DNA from: Phycicoccus avicenniae
GTDB lineage: Bacteria; Actinomycetota; Actinomycetes; Actinomycetales; Dermatophilaceae
Length of the DNA: 64,000 nt
Reading direction: 5' to 3'
NCBI RefSeq assembly: GCF_018139485.1
Contig: NZ_JAGSNF010000024.1
Location: 1-64,000, forward strand
Positions 44,102 to 51,069 of this stretch are shown here, in pieces. The notes under the pieces were generated by a model. The model did no database searches. It was not told the origin of the DNA and saw only the letters and a program-made list of their open reading frames with translations. The position numbers were made by a program, and so were the translations under genes. Numbering within the stretch: position 1 is the stretch's first letter; each line of letters starts with the position of its first letter.

Positions 44102-44118
44102 GGGTCCTGCCAGGACCC
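44102..44118. promoter_or_regulatory. 17-bp palindrome upstream of the XRE regulator
   Basis: GGGTCCTG-C-CAGGACCC, perfectly symmetric, 36 bases before the regulator start. Candidate operator. Confidence 0.45.
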
Positions 44119-44151
44119 GGAAGGGCGCGGCCTGTCGCGCGAGGGTCGGCG

Positions 44152-44176
44152 GGGTGCACCCTCGGAGGGTGCACCC
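44152..44176. promoter_or_regulatory. Two tandem 10-bp palindromes between XRE and DUF2255 genes
   Basis: GGGTGCACCC occurs at 44152-44161 and 44167-44176 with five bases between. Each copy is self-complementary; the pair is spaced 15 bp centre to centre. Candidate operator pair for the XRE-type regulator. Confidence 0.5.
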
Positions 44177-44261
44177 GGGTGTCGCCGGGCAGCCGTTCGT
44201 CGGCGGTCCGGTCCCTGCCCGCACACGACCGTCCGACCACCACCGACCAGGAGGAGACCCC

Positions 44262-44681
44262 GTGAGCCCCGAGCAGACGTCCGCACCCGGCGGCACGCCG
44301 GCCGAGCGCCTCGCCGCGATCGTCGCGGCGGACGACGTCCACATCGCCCCGACCCGTCCCGCGGGCGGACCTCGTGGGGGTGTGCCGGGGACGCCGACGT
44401 GGATCTGGTCGGTCCTCGTCGACGACGAGGTCCTCGTCCGTCCGTACCGGGGCGAGGCCTCGTCCTGGTACGCCTCCGCGGTCGAGACCGGTCGCGGGGT
44501 CGTCGTGTCCGGGGAGGAGACCATCGAGGTCGTGCTCACACCCGCGGACGAGACCGTGCTCGACGCCGTCGACCGGGCGTACTCCGACACCTACGCGGGC
44601 AGCCCCTACCTGCCGCCCATGCTCGAGCCCGGACCCCGGGCGTGCACGATGCGCGTGAGCGCGGTCGGCGACGACGCGTGA
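44262..44681 (+). CDS. DUF2255 family protein
   Basis: 139 residues from GTG 44262 with AGGAGGAG upstream. Matches the small DUF2255 fold (DDVHIAPTRP, PTWIWSVLVDDEVLVRPYRGEASSWYASAV, a flavin-reductase-like split-barrel look). Overlaps the next gene by GTGA and is divergent from the XRE regulator. Possibly a nucleotide- or F420-binding deazaflavin-type protein; no reaction assigned. Confidence 0.82.
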   Translation: MSPEQTSAPGGTPAERLAAIVAADDVHIAPTRPAGGPRGGVPGTPTWIWSVLVDDEVLVRPYRGEASSWYASAVETGRGVVVSGEETIEVVLTPADETVLDAVDRAYSDTYAGSPYLPPMLEPGPRACTMRVSAVGDDA

Positions 44682-45061
44682 GCGCCCCGTCCCCGGGACC
44701 CGTGACGGTCCGGCTGACGACCGCCGACCACGTCGTCGACGTCGTGCTCGAGGACTCCGCCGCGACGCGGGCCCTCGTCGACCTGCTGCCCGTCGACCTC
44801 GACGTGCGGGACTTCCACGGCATCGAGAAGGTGGCCGACCTGCCACGGCGCCTTCCGACCGACGACGCGCCGGCGGGGTACCAGGCGGCCGCCGGCGACC
44901 TCACGTACTACGCCCCGTGGGGCAACCTCGCCCTCTTCCACCGCCCGTTCGAGCACGCGTCGGGGCTCGTGCCGCTCGGTCGGGTCGTCACCGACCACGC
45001 CGTCCTGGGTGACCTCGAGGGTCCGGCCCGGCTGGTGCTCGTCGAGACGCCGGGATCCTGA
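44678..45061 (+). CDS. Cyclophilin-like fold protein
   Basis: 127 residues. VTVRLTTADHVVDVVLEDSAATRALVDLLP, YQAAAGDLTYYAPWGNLALFHRPF and LVPLGRVV match the cyclophilin-like family of small bacterial proteins, which lacks proven isomerase activity. Co-transcribed with the DUF2255 gene (GTGA overlap) and probably under the same XRE control. Confidence 0.82.
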   Translation: MSAPSPGPVTVRLTTADHVVDVVLEDSAATRALVDLLPVDLDVRDFHGIEKVADLPRRLPTDDAPAGYQAAAGDLTYYAPWGNLALFHRPFEHASGLVPLGRVVTDHAVLGDLEGPARLVLVETPGS

Positions 45062-45076
45062 CCGGGAACACCCGAC

Positions 45077-45092
45077 ACACCACATGTTGTGT
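45077..45092. promoter_or_regulatory. NrdR box 1
   Basis: ACACCACATGTTGTGT matches 12 of 16 positions of the NrdR consensus as I recall it (ACACWATATATWGTGT), keeping ACAC and GTGT at the ends. It starts 31 bases before the second box. Confidence 0.65.
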
Positions 45093-45107
45093 CTTACACG
45101 GATGTGG

Positions 45108-45123
45108 TTCGTGGATATAGTGC
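45108..45123. promoter_or_regulatory. NrdR box 2 overlapping the -10 of the RNR promoter
   Basis: TTCGTGGATATAGTGC; the right half ATATAGTG fits the NrdR consensus, the left half is weak. TATAGT (45116-45121) is also a good -10, with TTACAC (45094-45099) 16 bases upstream as -35. Boxes 15 bp apart match the usual NrdR spacing. Confidence 0.55.
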
Positions 45124-45130
45124 TCACAGC

Positions 45131-45340
45131 AGCTGGTTCGGCGGCTCATCCAGAGCCGTCGTCGCAAGAGGGAAGCCGGTGTGAGTCCGGCACTGCCCCG
45201 CAGCGGTGAGTGGGAACGACCTCCGTCTCCTGGATCGACAGGAAGCACTGGGACCACCGATCACGGTCCCGGGAAGCGACGGACACTAGGCCGGAGCGTG
45301 AGCTCCACCGCCCACGAGTCCGAAGACCTGCCAGCGCCCG
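45131..45340 (+). promoter_or_regulatory. Adenosylcobalamin (B12) riboswitch
   Basis: The leader contains the conserved cobalamin aptamer elements in order: GAGGGAAGCCGGTGTGAGTC, CCGGCACTGCCCCGCAGC, GGTGAGTGGGAACGA, CACTGGG, GGGAAGC, AGGCCGGAGC and GCCCACGAGTCCGAAGACCTGCC-type end (split here only for length). It sits between the NrdR promoter and the RNR genes, 180 bases before nrdB. By the Streptomyces precedent, B12 binding should switch the class I RNR off while a B12-dependent class II enzyme, encoded elsewhere, is active. Confidence 0.93.
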
Positions 45341-45354
45341 CCCGCGAGGGCGGG
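45337..45354 (+). terminator. Hairpin at the 3' edge of the riboswitch (expression platform candidate)
   Basis: CCCGCCC-GCGA-GGGCGGG, seven G-C pairs with a tetraloop, starting where the aptamer ends. No U-tract follows, so it may act by termination or by masking sequence. The remaining leader to 45519 shows no ORF of note. Confidence 0.5.
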
Positions 45355-45519
45355 GTCCGCGACCTCGAGGGAAGGTCAGGGGATCGAGCAGCGCCTGCCC
45401 GTCGGGGTCCACCCGTCGGTGGCCGAGTCGTCTCCCGTCCCCTCGTCGAGGTCGCGGTCCGCACGGACCGCACATCCGAGCGGGCGGCGAGGGCCGGCCC
45501 GCCGACGAAGGGCACACAC

Positions 45520-46518
45520 ATGATCGACACGTCGGGTCTGCCGATCCGCACCGGGAAGTCCGCCTACGTCTTCGACTACCCCGTGGCCGAGGACCTCGCG
45601 AAGAAGCAGCGCAGCATCTTCTGGACCGCCGAGGAGATCCCGGTCGAGAACGACGCGCAGGACTTCCTCGTGAGCATGACCCCCGCCGAGCAGTCGGCCG
45701 TGAGGACGACCCTGAAGCTGTTCACCATCTACGAGCTCATCCTCGGCGGGGAGGTGTGGGGGGACCGCCTCTTCCACGCCTTCCCGCGCCCCGAGGTGCA
45801 GATGATGACGAACGCCTTCTCGTTCGCCGAGCTCAACATGCACGCCCCGTTCTACGCCAAGCTCAACAAGACGCTCATGATCGACACCGAGGAGTTCTAC
45901 GAGTCGTACAAGAACGACCCGGTCCTCGCCGAGCGCATCGAGTTCGTCTGGGACGCGGTCGCCGACGAGGACCTGCTGTACGCCCTCAGCGTCTTCACCC
46001 TCATGGAGAACTGCGTCCTGTACTCGAGCTTCGCCTTCCTCAAGCACTTCCAGTCCGGCGGCAAGAACCTGCTCCAGAACGTCGTGAGCGGGATCAACTT
46101 CTCCGCCCGCGACGAGAACCTGCACGCGACCGGTGGGGCCTGGCTGTTCAGAACGGCGCTCGAGGAGTACCGACGCACGGTCGACGCCGTCACGTTCGAG
46201 GCCGAGCGCGACGACCTCGTCCGCCGGGTCCGCGCGGCCGCGGAGCACGTCCACGCGCACGAGGTACGCATCGTCGAGATGCTCTTCGCCGACGGGCCGA
46301 TCCCGGGCATCGAGCGGGCCGACCTCGAGACGTTCGTCCGGTCCCGGGTGGACCTGACGCTGGCGACCATGGACATGGAGCCGCTCTTCGAGATCGGTGA
46401 CAACCCGATCGCCGACTGGTTCTACAGCGGCGTCAACGGCACCCAGTTCCACGACTTCTTCCAGGTCACCGGCAACGAGTACAACCGCAGCGTCGGCGAG
46501 AAGGAGTTCGTGTTCTGA
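45520..46518 (+). CDS. nrdB: Class I ribonucleotide reductase beta (radical) subunit
   Basis: 332 residues from ATG 45520 (GAAGGG upstream). Holds the dimetal site that generates the radical for alpha. Candidate ligands: Asp in VENDAQDF, Glu and His in FAELNMHAPFY, Glu in LMENCVLY, Glu and His in SARDENLH. The Tyr four residues after the first His is the likely radical Tyr. The Glu-to-His spacing is ExxxH rather than the common ExxH. C-terminal FQVTGNEYNRS should carry the radical-transfer Tyr. Stop overlaps alpha start by one base. Confidence 0.93.
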   Translation: MIDTSGLPIRTGKSAYVFDYPVAEDLAKKQRSIFWTAEEIPVENDAQDFLVSMTPAEQSAVRTTLKLFTIYELILGGEVWGDRLFHAFPRPEVQMMTNAFSFAELNMHAPFYAKLNKTLMIDTEEFYESYKNDPVLAERIEFVWDAVADEDLLYALSVFTLMENCVLYSSFAFLKHFQSGGKNLLQNVVSGINFSARDENLHATGGAWLFRTALEEYRRTVDAVTFEAERDDLVRRVRAAAEHVHAHEVRIVEMLFADGPIPGIERADLETFVRSRVDLTLATMDMEPLFEIGDNPIADWFYSGVNGTQFHDFFQVTGNEYNRSVGEKEFVF

Positions 46519-48227
46519 TGGCCGGCACCGCATGGAAGACGCTCTCCGCCGAGCGCAAGGCCCTCCAGGCGCGGGGCGAGGTGCCCGCCTTCATGACGAC
46601 CGCCGGGTACGCGATGGTCACCGCCAAGTACGTCGTCGGCGGCCAGTCGGTCCGTGAGCGCTACGAGACGATCGCCCGCACCGCCGGGGACCTGGCCGAC
46701 GAGCTCTACGGCCGCGACGACGGCACCTCGTGGACCGGCCACTTCCTCGAGGCGATCTGGAACGGCTGGCTCTCGCCGTCGACGCCGGTCCTGGCCAACC
46801 TCGGGACGGACCGCGGGATGCCCGTCTCGTGCGAGGGGTCGTACGTCGAGGACTCCGTGTGGGGCTTCTACGACACCCTCAAGGAGGCGGCGATCCTGTC
46901 CCAGAACGGGTTCGGCACCTCCGCCTACCTCGGCGACATCCGTCCGCGGGGCGCCCGGTTCAGCGACACCGGCAAGGCCAACGGTGTCGTCCCCGTCTTC
47001 TCGAACTTCGTCGAGATGACGAACCAGATCAGCCAGGGCAGCACCCGGCGCGGGTCGTGGGCGGGGTATCTGCCGGTCGACCACCCGGACTTCTTCGAGC
47101 TCGCCGACCTGGTCTTCCGCGAGCCGGCGAACAAGAACGTCGGGTGGATCTTCACGCAGGCCTTCATCGACCGGATGCTCGCCGGTGACAAGGACGCCCT
47201 CGAGCGCTACCAGCGGGTCCTGAAGATCCGCGTCGTGCTCGGCAAGGGCTACATCTGGAAGGTCGACACCGTCAACGCCGCGCAGACCGAGTCCTACCGG
47301 GCCCACGGCCTGACGAACAAGGCCTCGAACCTCTGCTCGGAGATCACGCTCTTCAGCGACGAGGACCACTCGTACACGTGCGTGCTGTCCTCGCTGAACC
47401 TCTCGACGTACGACGCGTGGAAGGACCGGGACCTCCCGTTCCTCGCCACCGTCTTCCTCGACGCGGTCGCCGAGGCGTTCCTGCGCAGGGCGCGCACGAT
47501 CCGGGGTCTGGAGCGGGCGGTCCGGTACACCGAGAAGGCCCGCAGCCTGGGTCTCGGCGTCATGGGTTACCACGACCTCCTGCAGCAGCGGATGCTCCCG
47601 TTCGCGTCGGACGAGGCGGCGGCGCTCAACGTCGACCTCTTCGAACGGATCAGCCGGGGCGCGGACGCCGCCTCCCAATGGATGGCCGAGCGGACCGAGG
47701 TCCCGCAGTGGTGCGTCGGGCGCCGCAACTCCCACCTCATGGCGGTCGCGCCGACGATGAGCACCGCCGTCGTCGTCGGCGGGACGAGCCAGGGGATCGA
47801 GCCCTACGTCGCGAACGTCTGGAACCAGACGACGTCGGCCGGCGAGATGCCCCGGGCCAACCGCAACCTCGTGCGGCTCATGAAGGAGCGGGACGTCCAC
47901 GACACGGAGCACCTCGACGACATCGTCGACCACGCCGGGTCCGTCCGGCACGTCGACTGGCTCGACGACCACGAGAAGGAGGTCTTCCGCACCGCCTACG
48001 AGATCGACCAGGAGGTGCTGCTGGACCGGGCGTCGGACCGGCAGGTCTTCATCGACCAGTCGCAGTCGCTCAACCTCTTCTTCGAGGCCGACGCGACGCC
48101 GCAGGAGATCAGCCGGGTGCACAAGAAGGCCCTGCTCGACCCCCACCTCAAGAGCCTCTACTACCTGCGCTCGCGCGCCGGTGTCCGGGCGAGCACGCAG
48201 AACCCCACGAAGAACCAGGACAGGTGA
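46518..48227 (+). CDS. nrdA: Class I ribonucleotide reductase alpha (catalytic) subunit lacking the C-terminal redox tail
   Basis: 569 residues, short for an alpha subunit, with no ATP-cone at the N-terminus. Active-site elements are complete: Cys in GMPVSCEGS, NLCSE with the thiyl-radical Cys, the partner Cys in YTCVLSSLNLS, and the Tyr-Tyr pair in LKSLYYLRSR. The chain ends STQNPTKNQDR, without the CxxC tail that re-reduces the active site. A 43-codon ORF five bases downstream encodes such a tail in another frame. Co-transcribed with beta under the B12 riboswitch. Confidence 0.94.
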   Translation: MAGTAWKTLSAERKALQARGEVPAFMTTAGYAMVTAKYVVGGQSVRERYETIARTAGDLADELYGRDDGTSWTGHFLEAIWNGWLSPSTPVLANLGTDRGMPVSCEGSYVEDSVWGFYDTLKEAAILSQNGFGTSAYLGDIRPRGARFSDTGKANGVVPVFSNFVEMTNQISQGSTRRGSWAGYLPVDHPDFFELADLVFREPANKNVGWIFTQAFIDRMLAGDKDALERYQRVLKIRVVLGKGYIWKVDTVNAAQTESYRAHGLTNKASNLCSEITLFSDEDHSYTCVLSSLNLSTYDAWKDRDLPFLATVFLDAVAEAFLRRARTIRGLERAVRYTEKARSLGLGVMGYHDLLQQRMLPFASDEAAALNVDLFERISRGADAASQWMAERTEVPQWCVGRRNSHLMAVAPTMSTAVVVGGTSQGIEPYVANVWNQTTSAGEMPRANRNLVRLMKERDVHDTEHLDDIVDHAGSVRHVDWLDDHEKEVFRTAYEIDQEVLLDRASDRQVFIDQSQSLNLFFEADATPQEISRVHKKALLDPHLKSLYYLRSRAGVRASTQNPTKNQDR

Positions 48228-48232
48228 CGACG

Positions 48233-48364
48233 ATGGACGAGACCACGACGACCGCGACGACGAGCACGGCGATCGACGAGCTCGACTGGGACGGCTGGGA
48301 CCTCAGCCCGGCCGAGGTCTGCTCGATCGAGAACGGCGCCGACTGCACGGCCTGCGAGGGCTGA
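48233..48364 (+). CDS. Small protein resembling the detached C-terminal redox tail of RNR alpha
   Basis: 43 residues: a Thr-rich N-terminus, then LDWDGWDLSPAEVCSIENG and DCTACEG. The Cys-Ser-Ile-Glu-Asn ... Cys-x-x-Cys pattern is that of tails seen at the end of many NrdA proteins (for example forms ending CEACQ). ATG 48233 has AGGTG six bases upstream and lies five bases after the alpha stop, allowing reinitiation. The frame is -1 relative to alpha. No classical slippery heptamer is visible. It could be a real separate peptide, a frameshift product, or the result of a sequence error. Confidence 0.8.
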   Translation: MDETTTTATTSTAIDELDWDGWDLSPAEVCSIENGADCTACEG

Positions 48365-48514
48365 GGCCCGACCCCCGCAGGCCACGTCCGTCGCGACGCG
48401 GGGGTCGGCCGAACGGCCACGGTGCGCCCGACCGCCGGGCGCGGACGGCCGCCGCTCGGGACGATGGGGCGTTTCCTCGGTCCGTGCAGGGGCTGTTCGC
48501 AAAGGTGGGTGGCG

Positions 48515-50656
48515 ATGTCGTCGCTGCGCGCGGCTGTGCTCGTCCTCGGTGTGCTGTGGGCGGCCTTCCCGCTGACCCCGGTCGGTGACGTCCGGGACGG
48601 CTACTACGACGTCCTCGCGGCGATGTGCATCGCGGTCGCCGTCGTCGCGGCCCGTCGGCTGCCGCCGCCGGTGCGGTGCGCGTGGATGCTCGTCGTCCTC
48701 GGCTTCGCCGGCTGGGTCGCGGGCGAGCTCGTCTCCACGGTCGAGCAGCGGGTCCTCGGCCTCGACCTCTTCCCCGCCCCGAGCGACGCCTTCTACCTCG
48801 GCGCGTACGGCCTCCTCGCCGCCGGGCTGCTCCGGCTCGTCCGGGGCCGGCACACCCGTCAGGACCTCACGCCCGTCCTCGACGCGACGATCGTGGCGGT
48901 CGGCTTCGGCATCGTCGTCGGGACCTTCCTCGTCGGCCCCATCGCGGAGGACGCGGGCACCTCGGCGTTGGAGCGCGTCGTCGCCTCGGCCTACCCCGTC
49001 GGGGACGTCCTGCTCATCGGGCTGCTCGTGCGCCTGTGGGCCTCGGTCGGGTCGCGCTCGCCGGCCTTCCGCCTCCTCCTCGTCGCGGTCGTCGCCACGA
49101 CCGCCGCCGACGTCACGTGGAACGTCCTCGCGCTCACCGACCCGCTCGCCGACGACCCCGCGTGGCTCGACATGCTGTGGCTGCTCGCGTACGTCGCGGC
49201 CGCCGCCGCCGTCTGCTCGCGGTCGGCGACCTCGATCGGGGTCGGGACCGTGCAGACCGAGGCGGCCGCCTCGCCGCACCGTCGCCTCGTGGCGCTCGGG
49301 GCCGGCCTCGTCCTGCCGGCCGGGGCACTGGCGTTCAGCGGGCTCCTGGAGCTGGACGTCCCGTGGCGGCTCGTGTCCGTCGGGTCGGTCGTCGTGTCCG
49401 TGCTCGTCGTCGTGCGGATGGCCCTGCTGCTGCGCACCGTCGAGGAGCAGGCCGTCCAGCTCGCCGCGCTCGCCCGCAGCGACGGGCTCACCGGCGCGCC
49501 GAACCGTCGCACGTGGGACCACGAGCTGGGCCGGGCGTTCCAGGCGGCCGAGGAGTCCGGGGGGCCGCTCGCGATCGGGCTCGTCGACCTCGACCACTTC
49601 AAGCGCTACAACGACGAGCACGGTCACCAGGCCGGCGACCTCCTCCTGCGGGAGGCGGTGGCCGCGTGGTCGGACCTGCTCCGCCCGGGAGAGCTGCTCG
49701 CCCGCTACGGCGGGGAGGAGTTCGGGCTGCTCATGCCGGGGTCGACGCCCGAGCAGGCGGCCCAGCGGCTGCAGGTCATGCAGCGGCTCACGCCGCGTGG
49801 GCAGCGGTTCTCGGCGGGGGTCGCGGCCTGGACCCCGTCCGCCGAGCCGGCGGCGGTCGTCGAGCAGGCCGACCGGGCGCTGTACAGCGCCAAGCACGCC
49901 GGGCGGGGGCGCACGCGCATCGCGAACGTCACCCACGACGCTCCCGAGACGCCCGCGGTGCAGGTGGCGCTCCAGCCGATCGTCGACGTCGCGTCGGGTG
50001 CGGTCGTCGGGCACGAGGCGCTCAGCCGGTTCGTCGACGGCGACCCGGAGCGGGTGTTCGCCGAGGCGCACCGCGCGGGCTACGGCCCGGTCCTCGAGGC
50101 GGCGGCCGTCGCCGAGGCACTGGCCCACCGCCCCGCCGAGGGGATCCTGTCCGTCAACGTGAGCGTCGGGGCGCTCGTGAGCGAGGAGATGCGCTGCGTC
50201 CTCGACGCCGACCTCACCGGCGTCATGGTCGAGATCACCGAGCAGACCGACACCGACGCCTGGGACGAGGTCGCGGTCGTCGTCGCCTCGTGCCGCACCC
50301 GGGGTGCGGTCGTGGCGGTCGACGACTGGGGGCGTGGGTACTCCAACGTCGAACGGATCATGCGGCTGCGACCCGAGGTCGTCAAGCTCGACCGCAGCCT
50401 CGTCGCCGACCTGTCCGACCCCGACCGGCTCAGTGCGCTGCGCACGCTCGGCGAGTGGGCCCGCAGCATGGGCGCCCGGGTCTGCGCCGAGGGGGTCGAG
50501 TCGGCCGACCAGTGGGCGGCGCTGCGTGCCATCGGCATCGAGCTCGCGCAGGGCTACCTCTTCGGACGCCCCGCCCTCGCCTCGGACGAGGGCGCCGACG
50601 GTGTCGTCGGCGGCGGGCGTGCCGACACCGCCGTGTCGCCGGTCGGCTCGCTCTGA
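48515..50656 (+). CDS. Membrane GGDEF-EAL protein (cyclic-di-GMP synthase/phosphodiesterase)
   Basis: 713 residues from ATG 48515 (AAGGTGG upstream). About nine membrane segments to residue 310, then a GGDEF domain with an active-type GGEEF (near 398-402) and FSAGVA, then an EAL domain with HEALSR (near 500), VEITEQ, VDDWGRGYSN, VKLDRSLV and AEGVES. Both catalytic sets look intact, so the protein could make and break c-di-GMP. The 150 bases before it hold no recognised element. Confidence 0.92.
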   Translation: MSSLRAAVLVLGVLWAAFPLTPVGDVRDGYYDVLAAMCIAVAVVAARRLPPPVRCAWMLVVLGFAGWVAGELVSTVEQRVLGLDLFPAPSDAFYLGAYGLLAAGLLRLVRGRHTRQDLTPVLDATIVAVGFGIVVGTFLVGPIAEDAGTSALERVVASAYPVGDVLLIGLLVRLWASVGSRSPAFRLLLVAVVATTAADVTWNVLALTDPLADDPAWLDMLWLLAYVAAAAAVCSRSATSIGVGTVQTEAAASPHRRLVALGAGLVLPAGALAFSGLLELDVPWRLVSVGSVVVSVLVVVRMALLLRTVEEQAVQLAALARSDGLTGAPNRRTWDHELGRAFQAAEESGGPLAIGLVDLDHFKRYNDEHGHQAGDLLLREAVAAWSDLLRPGELLARYGGEEFGLLMPGSTPEQAAQRLQVMQRLTPRGQRFSAGVAAWTPSAEPAAVVEQADRALYSAKHAGRGRTRIANVTHDAPETPAVQVALQPIVDVASGAVVGHEALSRFVDGDPERVFAEAHRAGYGPVLEAAAVAEALAHRPAEGILSVNVSVGALVSEEMRCVLDADLTGVMVEITEQTDTDAWDEVAVVVASCRTRGAVVAVDDWGRGYSNVERIMRLRPEVVKLDRSLVADLSDPDRLSALRTLGEWARSMGARVCAEGVESADQWAALRAIGIELAQGYLFGRPALASDEGADGVVGGGRADTAVSPVGSL

Positions 50657-50734
50657 CGTCCCGTCCGGGGCGGTCGACCGGGGTCTTGGCGCCGGTTCAC
50701 CGCCCCGTTCCCGGTCCACCACCGGGCGGCGTCC

Positions 50735-50780
50735 CGCGTGGAGGATCGTCGGGGTGATGACGCCGACGATCCTCCACGCG
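50735..50780. terminator. 18-bp perfect hairpin
   Basis: CGCGTGGAGGATCGTCGG (50735-50752) and its exact complement (50763-50780) around a 10-base loop. It lies after the GGDEF-EAL gene and beyond the 3' side of the tRNA on the other strand, so it may terminate both. No T-tract. Confidence 0.55.
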
Positions 50781-50861
50781 AGCGACGGGACCGCCCCCGA
50801 CCAGGCGCTCGGACGCCGTGCCCCCGTCGGCGCTCTCACTCCGTTCGAGCGCCTGTTGCTT

Positions 50862-50922
50862 CTGCCGGGGGCACGCCCGGAGTGCTTGCTCCGCTGCGCA
50901 CGACCGCGCGTGCCCCCGGCAG
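50862..50922. repeat. 15-bp inverted copy of the tRNA-Arg 3' end
   Basis: CTGCCGGGGGCACGC (50862-50876) is the exact complement of 50908-50922, which covers the 3' end of the tRNA gene and three bases beyond it. The arms are separated by 31 bases. Could be a processing or termination hairpin of the tRNA transcript. Confidence 0.6.
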
Positions 50923-50982
50923 GATTCGAACCTGCGACACCTTCTTTAGGAGAGAAGTGCTCTTCCCCTGAGCTACGGGGGC
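50911..50982 (-). tRNA. tRNA-Arg (anticodon CCU)
   Basis: On the minus strand a full cloverleaf: acceptor GCCCCCG/CGGGGGC, D-arm GCTC/GAGC, anticodon stem CTTCT/AGAAG with loop CTCCTAA (anticodon CCT), T-arm GCAGG-TTCGAAT-CCTGC, discriminator A. CCA is not encoded. Reads the rare AGG codon. Confidence 0.97.
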
Positions 50983-51069
50983 GGGGAAAGGCCGCGGACC
51001 AGACTACGGGACCGCGGCAGTCCTGCCGTCCCGGCGTCGAGGACCATCGCGCGCCGGTAGGTTGAGGAG

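Noticed and set aside
50862-50982. tRNA-Arg with repeated 3' end considered as a phage attachment site
   Set aside because: The repeat is inverted rather than direct, only 15 bp, and no integrase or foreign gene is nearby.
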